Part shown: positions 37,013 through 47,021 of the stretch, piece after piece
Numbering within the stretch: position 1 is the first letter of the stretch
Layout of the letters: the number at the start of each line of letters is the position of its first letter
Assembly: GCA_002478145.1 (NCBI GenBank)
Contig: DLMI01000046.1
Location: 1-64,000, forward strand
DNA from: Acidobacteria bacterium UBA7540
GTDB taxonomy: Bacteria; Acidobacteriota; Terriglobia; UBA7540
DNA length: 64,000 bases
Reading direction: 5' to 3'
Made by a program: the position numbers and the translations under genes
The notes under the pieces: generated by a model
The model's database searches: none
Seen by the model: only the letters and a program-made list of their open reading frames with translations
Told to the model about the DNA's origin: nothing

Positions 37013-38065
37013 ATGTTCAAAACCATTGAGTGGACCGAGGAAGGCGTGCGCATGATTGACCAGACGCGGCTGCCCACAGAGGAAATCTACCGCACGTATC
37101 GCGACTATGGTGAAGTGGCGGAAGCCATTCGCTCCATGGTGATCCGCGGGGCGCCAGCCATCGGTGTGGCGGCAGCGATGGGCGTTGCCCTGGGGATTAA
37201 GAATTCCGACGCCCGGACCATTCCTGCGCTACGCTCCGATTTTGACCGGATTGCGGAGACGCTTTCCAGCACGCGGCCCACCGCTGTCAATCTCTTTTGG
37301 GCCATCGAGAGAATGCGCAGGGTGTTTGAGGCTTCCCTCTCCTGTCACGATACCGACGCTCAGGTAGTGCAAGCGGTCAGGATCAACCTCAAGGAGGAGG
37401 CGAAGCGGATTCTCGCCGAAGATATCGCTACTAACGAAGCCATGGGCCGTCACGGCGCTCTCCTCCTGCCGGATTCGGGAACGGTTCTCACGCACTGCAA
37501 CGCGGGCGCGTTGGCCACAGGAGGATACGGCACGGCCCTGGGCGTGATCCGTGCTGCCGTATCACAAGGGAAGAACATCCAGGTATTTGCCGACGAGACC
37601 CGGCCCTTCCTTCAGGGAGCGCGCCTGACGGCCTGGGAACTCGCTAAAGACGGTATCCCGGTGACTCTCATCACCGACAACATGGCGGGACATTTCATGC
37701 AGCAGGGCCAGATTAAGGCCGTGATCGTGGGCGCGGACCGCATCGCGGCAAACGGTGACACTGCGAATAAGATCGGGACCTACAGTCTTGCCGTTCTCGC
37801 CCATGAGAACCACGTCCCCTTTTACGTTGCGGCTCCGCTTTCGACGATTGACAGAAGCCTGCCCAGCGGGGAGGGGATTCCTATCGAGGAACGGTCCTCG
37901 ACGGAGGTCACTCAGCTCGGCGGAGTGCAAATCGCTCCCCCATCCGTGCCCGCACGTCATCCGGCTTTTGACGTCACACCGCACCGCTACATTACCGCCA
38001 TCATCACGGAGCGCGGAATTGCACGCGACCCCTACTCGGAGAGCTTGCGCGCTCTGTTTGGGTAG
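37013..38065 (+). CDS. mtnA: Methylthioribose-1-phosphate isomerase MtnA
   Basis: A 350-residue enzyme of the methionine salvage pathway, converting the aldose phosphate to the ribulose form. The ATG at 37013 ([20 protein letters not shown]) is preferred over a TTG ten codons upstream because GGGG precedes it and it matches the family start. Key segments are [39 protein letters not shown] with the catalytic Cys, [19 protein letters not shown] and [19 protein letters not shown] with the catalytic Asp. A TATAAT-like box lies at 36969-36974. No other salvage gene is adjacent. Confidence 0.96.
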   Translation: MFKTIEWTEEGVRMIDQTRLPTEEIYRTYRDYGEVAEAIRSMVIRGAPAIGVAAAMGVALGIKNSDARTIPALRSDFDRIAETLSSTRPTAVNLFWAIERMRRVFEASLSCHDTDAQVVQAVRINLKEEAKRILAEDIATNEAMGRHGALLLPDSGTVLTHCNAGALATGGYGTALGVIRAAVSQGKNIQVFADETRPFLQGARLTAWELAKDGIPVTLITDNMAGHFMQQGQIKAVIVGADRIAANGDTANKIGTYSLAVLAHENHVPFYVAAPLSTIDRSLPSGEGIPIEERSSTEVTQLGGVQIAPPSVPARHPAFDVTPHRYITAIITERGIARDPYSESLRALFG

Positions 38066-38106
38066 GGGATTTACCAGGCCAGGCGATTTTGATCTGGTCC
38101 GTTTGT

Positions 38107-38292
38107 AGCAAGGGCACCTGCCCCGGTCCCGCGAGGCGGGACGGGTCTTGCCCGTGTCCCCTGCCTCATGGCTTGGCCAATCCCCGGAGAAGAGAAGCTG
38201 TGAAATAATCCAGAATAGACATATCCCAACGCCGATTATTCAATAACTTACGCCGTGCGAAGGCCGCATCTTCGGTATTATTTCACAGCTTC
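38107..38292. repeat. GC hairpins and inverted copy of a gene end
   Basis: Two features lie between convergent mtnA and the glycosyltransferase gene. GTCCCGC/GCGGGAC (38126-38142, 3-base loop) is flanked by further CCCG/CGGG pairs. A separate exact 16-base inverted repeat, 38194-38209 and 38277-38292, has its right arm covering the stop codon and last codons of the glycosyltransferase gene. Either may terminate transcription. Confidence 0.7.
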
Positions 38293-39434
38293 AGACGCAC
38301 GTTGTACGGGGTTGGCCTGCCCAGGATTTCCCGCAACATGCCAGGGATCTCAAAGACGGCCCGGTTGTTCATTGCTGCGGCGTTGCTACGGTAGCGGGCG
38401 AAATTGGCGGGATCAAGAAGGACCTGGACCGTTTGGGTGATTTGACGAAAACTGCGCACCACTAATCCCACCTGCTTCTCAAGGACCCACGCCGCGTTGT
38501 AGCGTTCCTGGGGGAGGGTCCTGGCATTGCACTCCACGATTACAGGCAGTTTCATGGTCAGGGCTTCGCTGATGCTGCCGGGACCAGGCTTGCCAATGAA
38601 GAAGTCAGAGAGGTGCATGTAGTAGGGAACTTCCGTCGTAAAGCTTTCAACGTATTTCCGTCCCTGGATTCCTCGCAGTTCTGCGGCCAGCCGTTCATTG
38701 TGGCCGCAAATGAGAATCAATTGAAGGTTCAGTTTGGAGGTTGCAAGCTTCCTGGCGATTTTAACCATGACGCTGGAGCCTTGTCCGCCAAACATTACCA
38801 GCCCGGTGGCCAAATCGGGATCCAGGCCCAGGCGCTGCCGTTCGGCAGCGCGGTCCGCTGTGATCGGCTGGAAGAATTTGGGGTGGAGAATCATTCCCGA
38901 GGTCTGGTAAATCTGGTCTTTGCGAAGACCCAAAGAGCACGCTTGCGCCACCGCGCGCTCGGAGCCGCAGATAAAAAACTGCTCCTGCCGCTCGAGCCAG
39001 AAGTGGGGAGGGTAATCGGCCAGATCCGTCAAGATTGTTACAAACGGCGTCGTGGGCGTAATCCGCCGCAGGCTCTCAAAGAGGGCTCGGTTGAAATGCG
39101 GGACAAGGGAGACGACCAGGGCGGGCTGGCTCTTCCGCCAGTACGCCTCCAGCAGGCGTACTTGATCTTGATGGTAGAGTCGGATGGCGGCCTGCAGCAA
39201 ACGCAATCCAAATCCCGGCCCCCAAGTCCAGCCCTTTTTCAGCAACCCATTGTAGAGGTCTTGTAAACGGAGACCGGTAAGCTTGAGAACGGGGTCGATG
39301 CAATCGAGTAGCTCCTGGAGGTTCATCAGGTGGATGTTCCATTGGAGCTGTCGCTCGGTGACGCTGCGGAGGGCAGTTGCTGCGGCGCGATGCCCGCCTC
39401 CAGCGTCAAAATAGACGAACTCAACTCTTCCCAT
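38283..39434 (-). CDS. GT28/MGDG-synthase-like glycosyltransferase
   Basis: About 383 residues from the ATG at 39434 (MGRVEFVYFDAGGGHRAAAT); longer starts exist up to 39527. The N-terminal DAGGGHRAAATAL is the diacylglycerol-glycosyltransferase motif of the MGDG synthase/UgtP/MurG group. The C-terminal domain has GLVMFGGQGSS, LILICGHNERL and the donor-binding FIGKPGPGSISEALTMKLPV. Such enzymes move a sugar from a nucleotide-sugar to a lipid at the inner face of the membrane. Its neighbours on the opposite strand are a PHP phosphoesterase and a PAP2 phosphatase, consistent with a lipid or cell-envelope theme. The acceptor is unknown. Confidence 0.8.
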   Translation of the reverse strand: MGRVEFVYFDAGGGHRAAATALRSVTERQLQWNIHLMNLQELLDCIDPVLKLTGLRLQDLYNGLLKKGWTWGPGFGLRLLQAAIRLYHQDQVRLLEAYWRKSQPALVVSLVPHFNRALFESLRRITPTTPFVTILTDLADYPPHFWLERQEQFFICGSERAVAQACSLGLRKDQIYQTSGMILHPKFFQPITADRAAERQRLGLDPDLATGLVMFGGQGSSVMVKIARKLATSKLNLQLILICGHNERLAAELRGIQGRKYVESFTTEVPYYMHLSDFFIGKPGPGSISEALTMKLPVIVECNARTLPQERYNAAWVLEKQVGLVVRSFRQITQTVQVLLDPANFARYRSNAAAMNNRAVFEIPGMLREILGRPTPYNVRLKL

Positions 39435-39546
39435 CTGCACGCATTCTCGCATAGCCCTAAGAGTATAAAGAAGCGAAAAGTATACCTTTAACCAACTCTT
39501 CATGTCCAAGCTACTGATTTGTAACATATGAAACGCAATCTAGAAT

Positions 39547-40434
39547 GTGCGATGTGACTTACACGTCCACACTGTTCACTCCGGCATGGCTACCGTGCCG
39601 GTGCTGAGACGTTTTTGTCGCGAGTGCTATAACCCGCCCGAAGCCCTCTACGAGAGGCTCAAGCGCCTGGGGCTGGATTTGGTCACTGTAACCGATCACG
39701 ATTCGATCGATGCGGGGGAGAGCCTTCGGCGGCACCCGGACTTTTTCGTTAGCGAGGAGGTTACCTGTCGGGCGCCCAGTGGGAACGAAGTCCACGTTGG
39801 GGTTTACGACATTACGGAAAGCCAGCACGTAGAGATTCAGCGCCGGCGAAATGACCTTCCGCGCCTGGTGGCCTATCTTGAGGAGCAGCGGGTGTTCTTC
39901 AGCGTTAACCACATCTTCTCGGCTCTGACCGGACGCCGCGCGGCGGAAGACTTCGACTGGTTCGAATCCTGTTTCCCCGCTGTCGAAGTCTTGAACGGAC
40001 ACTTGCCGGCCCGCAACAATCACCTTGCCGCCCGGCTGGCATCCCACGCTCGGAGGATCACGGTCGGCGGTAGCGACGCACATTCCTTGAGTTCGGCGGG
40101 CACTGTCTGGACGGAAGTTCGTGAGGCGCGCAACAAGGCTGAGTTCCTGGAGGGGCTGCGCCAGGGTTGCGCTCGAGTGCGTGGAGAGTCGGGGAATTAC
40201 TGGAAACTGACTCTCGATATTCTAGCGGTCAGCGCCGAGATGTTCCGGGAGAACCCCTTCGCACTCCTTCTCGCCCCATTCCTGGTCGGTATCCCCGCCT
40301 TTACCCTCATCAATCACCTTCTGGAAGGGCGGTTCGCCCGCAAGTGGGGACAGACGTGGGCTTGCATGCGGGGATTGGATGCCGACGCGGCAGCCCGGCC
40401 CATCCGCCCCGCGGCCGGGGAGGCGACGGCATGA
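39547..40434 (+). CDS. PHP-domain phosphoesterase
   Basis: A 295-residue protein starting at GTG. Metal-binding motifs of the PHP family are seen in order: DLHVHTVHS (4-12), VTDHDSIDAG, SVNHIFSALTG and GGSDAHSLSSAGTVWT. These bind two or three metal ions and hydrolyse phosphate esters. The C-terminal 60 residues contain a hydrophobic stretch (FALLLAPFLVGIPAFTLINH), suggesting membrane association. Its stop overlaps the start of the PAP2 gene (ATGA), so the two are translated together. Confidence 0.85.
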   Translation: MRCDLHVHTVHSGMATVPVLRRFCRECYNPPEALYERLKRLGLDLVTVTDHDSIDAGESLRRHPDFFVSEEVTCRAPSGNEVHVGVYDITESQHVEIQRRRNDLPRLVAYLEEQRVFFSVNHIFSALTGRRAAEDFDWFESCFPAVEVLNGHLPARNNHLAARLASHARRITVGGSDAHSLSSAGTVWTEVREARNKAEFLEGLRQGCARVRGESGNYWKLTLDILAVSAEMFRENPFALLLAPFLVGIPAFTLINHLLEGRFARKWGQTWACMRGLDADAAARPIRPAAGEATA

Positions 40435-40967
40435 CTTTCCCAGCCACCATGTTGACCATCATTTCCAGCGGTGATCAGCGCCTGATGCGGCGCGTGAACG
40501 GCTGGAAACCACCGCGCTGGATCAGGCTCTGGATGATTCTGGCAACACGGGCGGGCGACGGCTGGCTATGGTACCTTCTGGGGACGGTGGTTTTGGTTTT
40601 CGGCGGGCCGTCGCGATTTGCGGCGGTGACGGCTGCCGGCGTATCCTGCGGGCTAGGGACGGTTCTCTTCCTTGCCCTCAAAAAGCTGACTGGGCGTAAG
40701 CGGCCTTGCGCGGTTGCCCCCCATTGCTGGGCCACGCTCTTGCCCCCCGATCAGTTTTCTTTTCCCTCCGGCCACTCCATCAATGCTTTCGCCTTCGCCG
40801 TCTCCATCGGCCTGTTTGAGCCGTCCCTGATGTACGGATTAATCTTATGCGCCCTCAGCGTGGCGATTTCCCGGATCATTCTGGGCTTGCACTTCCTCAG
40901 CGATGTGGTAGTCGGGTCTTTAATCGGCGCCGGGCTGGGCTACGGGTGCTACCAGTTGCTTTTCTGA
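40431..40967 (+). CDS. PAP2-family membrane phosphatase
   Basis: A 178-residue protein beginning at the ATG that overlaps the PHP gene's stop. The three PAP2 motifs are present: KKLTGRKRPC, FSFPSGHSINAF and SRIILGLHFLSDV, with the catalytic His residues. Four or five membrane segments surround them. Family members remove phosphate from lipids such as phosphatidic acid or undecaprenyl pyrophosphate. With the coupled PHP protein and divergent glycolipid synthase it suggests envelope lipid turnover. Confidence 0.92.
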   Translation: MTFPATMLTIISSGDQRLMRRVNGWKPPRWIRLWMILATRAGDGWLWYLLGTVVLVFGGPSRFAAVTAAGVSCGLGTVLFLALKKLTGRKRPCAVAPHCWATLLPPDQFSFPSGHSINAFAFAVSIGLFEPSLMYGLILCALSVAISRIILGLHFLSDVVVGSLIGAGLGYGCYQLLF

Positions 40968-40982
40968 GGCTTTTGCGCAGCA

Positions 40983-42227
40983 TCACTCATATCGCAGTGC
41001 CACGATGGGGTCGAGACGGGAGGCTTTGACGGCGGGCCACAGGCCGAAGAAGAGGCCAATACTGACCGAGACAACCAAACCGGCCATCACCGACCAGGGG
41101 GGAACGGTGGAGGGCAGGGACGGAACGAAGTATCGGATAAGGAAACTCACGGTGTAGCCGGCCAGGATTCCCATCACCCCACCCAACAGGGTAAGGGCCA
41201 TAGCCTCCAGCAAGAATTGCCACGTGATATCGCTGCGACGGGCCCCGATGGCCTTGCGTACCCCGATTTCGCGCGTCCGTTCCGTCACTGAAACCAGCAT
41301 GATATTCATCACGCCGATGCCGCCCACCATCAAGCCGATGGAGGAGACGACGATAGTGACCAGGACGACCGTGCCCATCATGTCCCGAAATTGCTTGATG
41401 AACGTATCAGCGGTGGCGATGCCGAAGCTATCAGGGTCGGAGGGCTTGTCGTTCCTCAACCGCCTCAGCAAGCCTGTTATTTCGTCAATAGCCTGATTCA
41501 CCTTCCCCGGATAGGCCAATGCGGTGATGACGTTCTCCTTGGCGTTTGGATATGTCTTCTTGTAGGTAAAATAAGGGATGCAGATGACTTTGTCGTCTCC
41601 GTTGTCGCCCAAAAATGCCTTGCGCTTTTCGAGAGCGCCGATGACTTGGTAAGTATGGCCGTCCACATTGATCTCTTTCCCAATAGGGTCTTCGTTGAGG
41701 AAAAGCCTCTGGACGACATCGTCCCCGACCACGGCCACGTCCCGGCGGTGTAAATCGTCAATGTCCGTGAACAGGCGACCATCCTTCAAAACAGTGTTAG
41801 TAATTTGGAAGTCTTCAGCCGTATTACCCTGTAACTGGGCATCCACCATTTCCTGGCCTTTGTACTTTGCTGTCATGGCGGGCCCCCACAGAAAGATCTC
41901 AACCGCCACAGATTCCACCGCGGGGCAATGTTCCTTGACGGCCATGCCCTGTTCGTAGTTCAGCGGCTTGCGCATCCGCTCTTCACGTGTAAGATTGAAA
42001 TGGATCCCGAACTGAAACTTGTAAATATACAGGGTCCGAGTACCGTAGCCCTGTGCCATTTCCACAAGCTGTTGGTCGAGTCCCTTGAAGATTGAAGCCA
42101 CTCCGATCACCGTCGCGGTGCCGATCAGCACGCCCAAAATCGTCAGGAAAGCACGGAATTTGTGGGTGCGGAGTGTGTCCAGCGCCAGAAGAAGGTTTTC
42201 GCGAATAGGCTGTCGTCGCTGGGTCAT
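40983..42227 (-). CDS. MacB-like ABC transporter permease (type A, copy 2)
   Basis: A 414-residue permease with one N-terminal membrane helix (HKFRAFLTILGVLIGTATVI), a MacB-type periplasmic domain and three C-terminal helices of the FtsX domain (MGTVVLVTIVVSSIGLMVGG, EAMALTLLGGVMGILAGYTV). Its N-terminus, MTQRRQP, and whole layout match the gene at 43549-44793 almost residue for residue. It begins 2 bases after the preceding permease gene and is the last of the operon. These permeases do not form channels but pass mechanical force from the ATPase to a periplasmic partner. Confidence 0.93.
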   Translation of the reverse strand: MTQRRQPIRENLLLALDTLRTHKFRAFLTILGVLIGTATVIGVASIFKGLDQQLVEMAQGYGTRTLYIYKFQFGIHFNLTREERMRKPLNYEQGMAVKEHCPAVESVAVEIFLWGPAMTAKYKGQEMVDAQLQGNTAEDFQITNTVLKDGRLFTDIDDLHRRDVAVVGDDVVQRLFLNEDPIGKEINVDGHTYQVIGALEKRKAFLGDNGDDKVICIPYFTYKKTYPNAKENVITALAYPGKVNQAIDEITGLLRRLRNDKPSDPDSFGIATADTFIKQFRDMMGTVVLVTIVVSSIGLMVGGIGVMNIMLVSVTERTREIGVRKAIGARRSDITWQFLLEAMALTLLGGVMGILAGYTVSFLIRYFVPSLPSTVPPWSVMAGLVVSVSIGLFFGLWPAVKASRLDPIVALRYE

Positions 42228-42229
42228 GC

Positions 42230-43531
42230 CTAGGCCTCCGTACGCAGGGCTTCGATGGGTTCGAGGTTCGCGGCCTTGCTGGCAGGATAGATTCCGAAGA
42301 ACAGTCCCACCGCCGTGGAGAGGAACAGTCCGACCAATACTGCGCTCAAGGGCACCGAGGAGGTGAAAAACACATCCACAATCTTACTGATAATGAGGGC
42401 CAGCAGGATGCCGATGGCTCCTCCTGCACCCGCCATCACTGCCGATTCGATCACGAACTGCATCAGAATATCTCGGTGCCGGGCTCCCAGGGATTTGCGG
42501 ATGCCGATCTCGTGGGTGCGCTCCGTCACACTAGCCAGCATGATGTTCATAATCACGATACCGCCCACTACCATAAACACGGCAACGATTCCGATGGTCA
42601 CAGCGAAGATTGAGCCGGTCAATTTATGCCACGAGTCCATCAGCGTTTCTGAAGCATTAATGCCAAAGGTGTCATCCTCGCTGTAGGGCGTGTGCCGCCT
42701 GGCACGCAAGAGAGCCCTGACCTCGTCCTCAAGCACTGACATCTGAAGGGAATTCGATGCCTGGACGCTCACCGCCAGAGAGGGGCGAGATCGGAATGCC
42801 TTGCGGAAGGTCGTAAGTGGTATTTGAACGAAATTATCTTGGCTCTGCCCAAACATCGACCCGAGTTTTTGTGCGGTTCCGATGACCCGGAAAGGAATGC
42901 CGTTAACCTGAATCTCTTTGTCAATGGGATCGACACTCGGAAAGAACTCATTGACCAAATCCTGGCCCGTGAAACACACCATCGACTCGTGAGTGTAGTC
43001 GGTATCGTTGAGGTAGCGCCCCAATTCGACCTTGGTTTGCCCAATGTCGATCATGTTGGGGGTCTCGCCGGAGATTTGGACCTCGTAAATGGTGCGTCCT
43101 TTGTAACGCGCCTGATTGTCGGAACTGTTAATCCAGGCTTCGGCGCCTATGTTCTTATAACCCTTCAGGTTGTCTCTCAGGAATTCGAAATCTTCAATAC
43201 GAATGGCCTGGTTACGGCGCCGCGCCTTCAGCCACGCCTCGTATCCCTGGGCCCACTTGAACTGGTGGACGATGAAGACGTTGGCCCCCAGGTTGGCGAC
43301 GCGATCGGCGATGTAGCGGTTCATGCCATTGATGACTGACATCACGACAATCAGCGTGGTGGTGGCAATCACCACACCCAGCAGGGTGAGGAAGGAACGA
43401 AGCTTGTGCGTGCGCAACGCCTCCAGCGCAATCCAAAAGGCCTCGCGGGATGTGACCCAGACGCCGGTCCTCCGACCCACTCGGGGGCTCAGCTTGTGCA
43501 AAAGCGCTTGCGGTTGCCTGAGTACAGCCAC
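42230..43531 (-). CDS. MacB-like ABC transporter permease (type B, copy 2)
   Basis: 433 residues from the GTG at 43531. This start is chosen because GGAGGAGG lies in front and because the paralogue at 44796-46094 starts at the same residue (AVL-x-QP-x-x-LLHKLSP); an ATG at 43552 overlapping the previous stop is less likely. It has the MacB periplasmic core (ISGETPNMIDIGQTKVELGR) and FtsX domain (GIVAVFMVVGGIVIMNIMLA). It pairs with the type A permease that follows 2 bases later. Confidence 0.92.
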   Translation of the reverse strand: MAVLRQPQALLHKLSPRVGRRTGVWVTSREAFWIALEALRTHKLRSFLTLLGVVIATTTLIVVMSVINGMNRYIADRVANLGANVFIVHQFKWAQGYEAWLKARRRNQAIRIEDFEFLRDNLKGYKNIGAEAWINSSDNQARYKGRTIYEVQISGETPNMIDIGQTKVELGRYLNDTDYTHESMVCFTGQDLVNEFFPSVDPIDKEIQVNGIPFRVIGTAQKLGSMFGQSQDNFVQIPLTTFRKAFRSRPSLAVSVQASNSLQMSVLEDEVRALLRARRHTPYSEDDTFGINASETLMDSWHKLTGSIFAVTIGIVAVFMVVGGIVIMNIMLASVTERTHEIGIRKSLGARHRDILMQFVIESAVMAGAGGAIGILLALIISKIVDVFFTSSVPLSAVLVGLFLSTAVGLFFGIYPASKAANLEPIEALRTEA

Positions 43532-43548
43532 GAGACCTCCTCCAGTTA

Positions 43549-44793
43549 TCATTCGTACCGCAATGCCACGATGGGGTCGAGGCGGGAGGCTTTAATGGCG
43601 GGCCATAGGCCGAAGAAGAGGCCGATACTGACCGAGACAATAAAGCCCGCGATCGCCGACCAGAGGGGAACGGTGGAAGGCAGGGACGGAACGAGGGCTC
43701 GGATAAGGAAACTCAGGGTATAGCCAGCCAGGATTCCCATCACCCCACCTGCTCCCGTAAGGCTCATGGCCTCCAGCAGGAATTGCCAGGTGATATCGCT
43801 GCGGCGAGCGCCGATGGCTTTACGCACGCCGATCTCCCGCGTCCGTTCCGTCACAGAAACCAGCATGATATTCATCACGCCGATGCCGCCCACCATCAAG
43901 CCGATAGAGGAGATCACGATGGTCACGAGGACTACGGTTCCCATAATGTCACGGAACTGCTGGATGATGGAGTCTGCCGAGGCGATGCCGAAGTTATTAG
44001 GCTCAGACCACTTCACGTTTCGCCGGCGGCGCAGCAAACCCGTCACCTCATCCTTGGCCTGTTCGAGCTTGCCGGGATAAGCCATTGCCGTGATGAGGTT
44101 TTCCTTGGCGTCCGGATAGTATTTCCTGAACGTAAAATAGGGCACATACACGATACGATCGTTGCCATTCTCGCCCAGGAATTGCTTGCGTTTCCCCAGC
44201 GTGCCGATAACCTCGTAATTGTGGCCATCGACGTTGATGGTTTTGCCGATGGGATCTTCGTTCGCGAACAAACGCTTGACGACGTCGGGGCCTAGCACGG
44301 CAACATCCCGCCGGTGGAGATCGTCAACGGTGGTGTAGAGGCGGCCGTCCACCAGCTCGGAGTTCATTGTCTGGAAGTGTTCGGGCGATGGGCCGAAGAA
44401 ATTAGTGTCCACCATCTCCTGGCCCTTATACTTGGCAGTGACTGCGGGTCCCCAACGACGGGCCTCTACCGCAACCGATTCCACCGAGGGGCACAGCTCA
44501 CGGATGGCCATAGCGTCTTCGTAAGTCAGGGGCTTCCGCATGGCCTCTTCGTGCGTCAGACTGGTCTTGATCCCGGGATCGAACTTGTAGATGAACAGGG
44601 TGCGGGTCCCGAAACCCTCCATCATCTCCACCACCTGCTGGTCGAGGCCTTTGAAGATAGAAGCCACTCCGATGACCGTAGCCGTTCCGATCAGCACGCC
44701 CAAAATAGTCAGGAAAGCGCGGAACTTGTGAGTCCGAAGCGTATCGAGGGCCAGGAGGAGGTTTTCGCGAACAGGTTGGCGTCGTTGGGTCAT
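43549..44793 (-). CDS. MacB-like ABC transporter permease (type A, copy 1)
   Basis: A 414-residue permease, close paralogue of the gene at 40983-42227, with the same start MTQRRQP and FtsX helices (MGTVVLVTIVISSIGLMVGG). It starts 2 bases after the preceding type B gene. The periplasmic domains of the two type A copies differ more than the membrane parts, so the copies may contact different partners. Position and orientation show it belongs to the same operon as the ATPase upstream. Confidence 0.93.
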   Translation of the reverse strand: MTQRRQPVRENLLLALDTLRTHKFRAFLTILGVLIGTATVIGVASIFKGLDQQVVEMMEGFGTRTLFIYKFDPGIKTSLTHEEAMRKPLTYEDAMAIRELCPSVESVAVEARRWGPAVTAKYKGQEMVDTNFFGPSPEHFQTMNSELVDGRLYTTVDDLHRRDVAVLGPDVVKRLFANEDPIGKTINVDGHNYEVIGTLGKRKQFLGENGNDRIVYVPYFTFRKYYPDAKENLITAMAYPGKLEQAKDEVTGLLRRRRNVKWSEPNNFGIASADSIIQQFRDIMGTVVLVTIVISSIGLMVGGIGVMNIMLVSVTERTREIGVRKAIGARRSDITWQFLLEAMSLTGAGGVMGILAGYTLSFLIRALVPSLPSTVPLWSAIAGFIVSVSIGLFFGLWPAIKASRLDPIVALRYE

Positions 44794-44795
44794 GC

Positions 44796-46094
<1,299 letters not shown>

Positions 46095-46130
46095 CAGACC
46101 TCCTCCTGCCTGCTACTTTTGAGGTGCAAT

Positions 46131-46871
46131 TTACTTGACCGTCTCGTCGCGTTCGATCTTTCCGTCGCGGACATGAATGATGCGATGAGCGTGAGCGGCG
46201 ATATCGTGTTCGTGGGTCACCAGGACGATAGTGTTTCCGCCCTCATAGAGTCGCTCGAACACGCCCATGATTTCCTCGCCGGTGGCCGAGTCCAGATTCC
46301 CTGTGGGTTCGTCGGCCAGGATGATGGAAGGATTGTTCACCAGGGCGCGGGCAATCGCCACGCGCTGGCGCTGTCCCCCGGAAAGTTCGTTGGGCTTGTG
46401 GTGCATGCGTTCAATCAAGTCAACCTTACGCAGAGCCTCTTGAGCTTTTTCCAGACGCTCCTTGGCGGGGACTCCGCTGTAAACCAGAGGCAGTTCCACG
46501 TTGTGCAAGGCGCTGGCCCGGGAAAGAAGGTTGAAGGTCTGAAAGACGAACCCGATTTCCTTGTTGCGGATGTAAGCCAGCTCGTCGTCGGAGAGTTCGC
46601 TGACCAGTCGGCCGTTCAACCAATATTTCCCGCTGGTGGGGGTATCCAGGCAGCCGATCAAGTTCATCAGAGTGGATTTGCCGGAGCCCGAGGGGCCCAT
46701 GATCGCCACATACTCGCCGCGCTCGAGTTCAAACGTCACTCCGCTGAGCGCGTGCACTGCAATGGCTTCGCCCATGTCGTAAGTTTTCCAGAGATCTTCC
46801 GTCCGGATCATTACCCCCACGGGTGGGGCCATGCTTACCTGAGTTGAAGACGTCGCCACTTGTGTTCCCAT
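46131..46871 (-). CDS. ABC transporter ATP-binding protein, MacB/LolD type
   Basis: About 246 residues from the ATG at 46871; the more distal ATG at 46916 would sit inside a palindromic repeat. Walker A is GPSGSGKST, the signature [15 protein letters not shown], and Walker [14 protein letters not shown], followed by the switch His in [24 protein letters not shown] sequence begins the domain proper. It powers the neighbouring permeases; only one ATPase is present for four permeases. No TolC-like channel gene is in the window. Confidence 0.95.
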   Translation of the reverse strand: MGTQVATSSTQVSMAPPVGVMIRTEDLWKTYDMGEAIAVHALSGVTFELERGEYVAIMGPSGSGKSTLMNLIGCLDTPTSGKYWLNGRLVSELSDDELAYIRNKEIGFVFQTFNLLSRASALHNVELPLVYSGVPAKERLEKAQEALRKVDLIERMHHKPNELSGGQRQRVAIARALVNNPSIILADEPTGNLDSATGEEIMGVFERLYEGGNTIVLVTHEHDIAAHAHRIIHVRDGKIERDETVK

Positions 46872-46915
46872 CGCTATGCGTGTTTCCTTTCCACTCGCCT
46901 CCGGCCCGTCCAGCA

Positions 46916-47011
46916 TGTCATTCCGATCCCGCAGTCGCGGGAGGAGAATCTCTCAGTTCCTTTGTTTCCAGAGCGAGATTCCTCTCCCGCGACTGCGGGA
47001 TCGGAATGACA
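46916..47011. repeat. Inverted repeat, GTCATTCCGAT family
   Basis: Exact 28-base arms lie at 46916-46943 and 46984-47011, enclosing a partly complementary GAATCTC/GAGATTC centre. It shares TGTCATTCCGA and GAATCTC with the element at 26728-26877. It fills the whole gap between the HlyD-type gene and the ATPase gene within the same operon, where it could form a strong RNA hairpin and lower downstream expression. Confidence 0.88.
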
Positions 47012-47021
47012 GCGGATCCTG

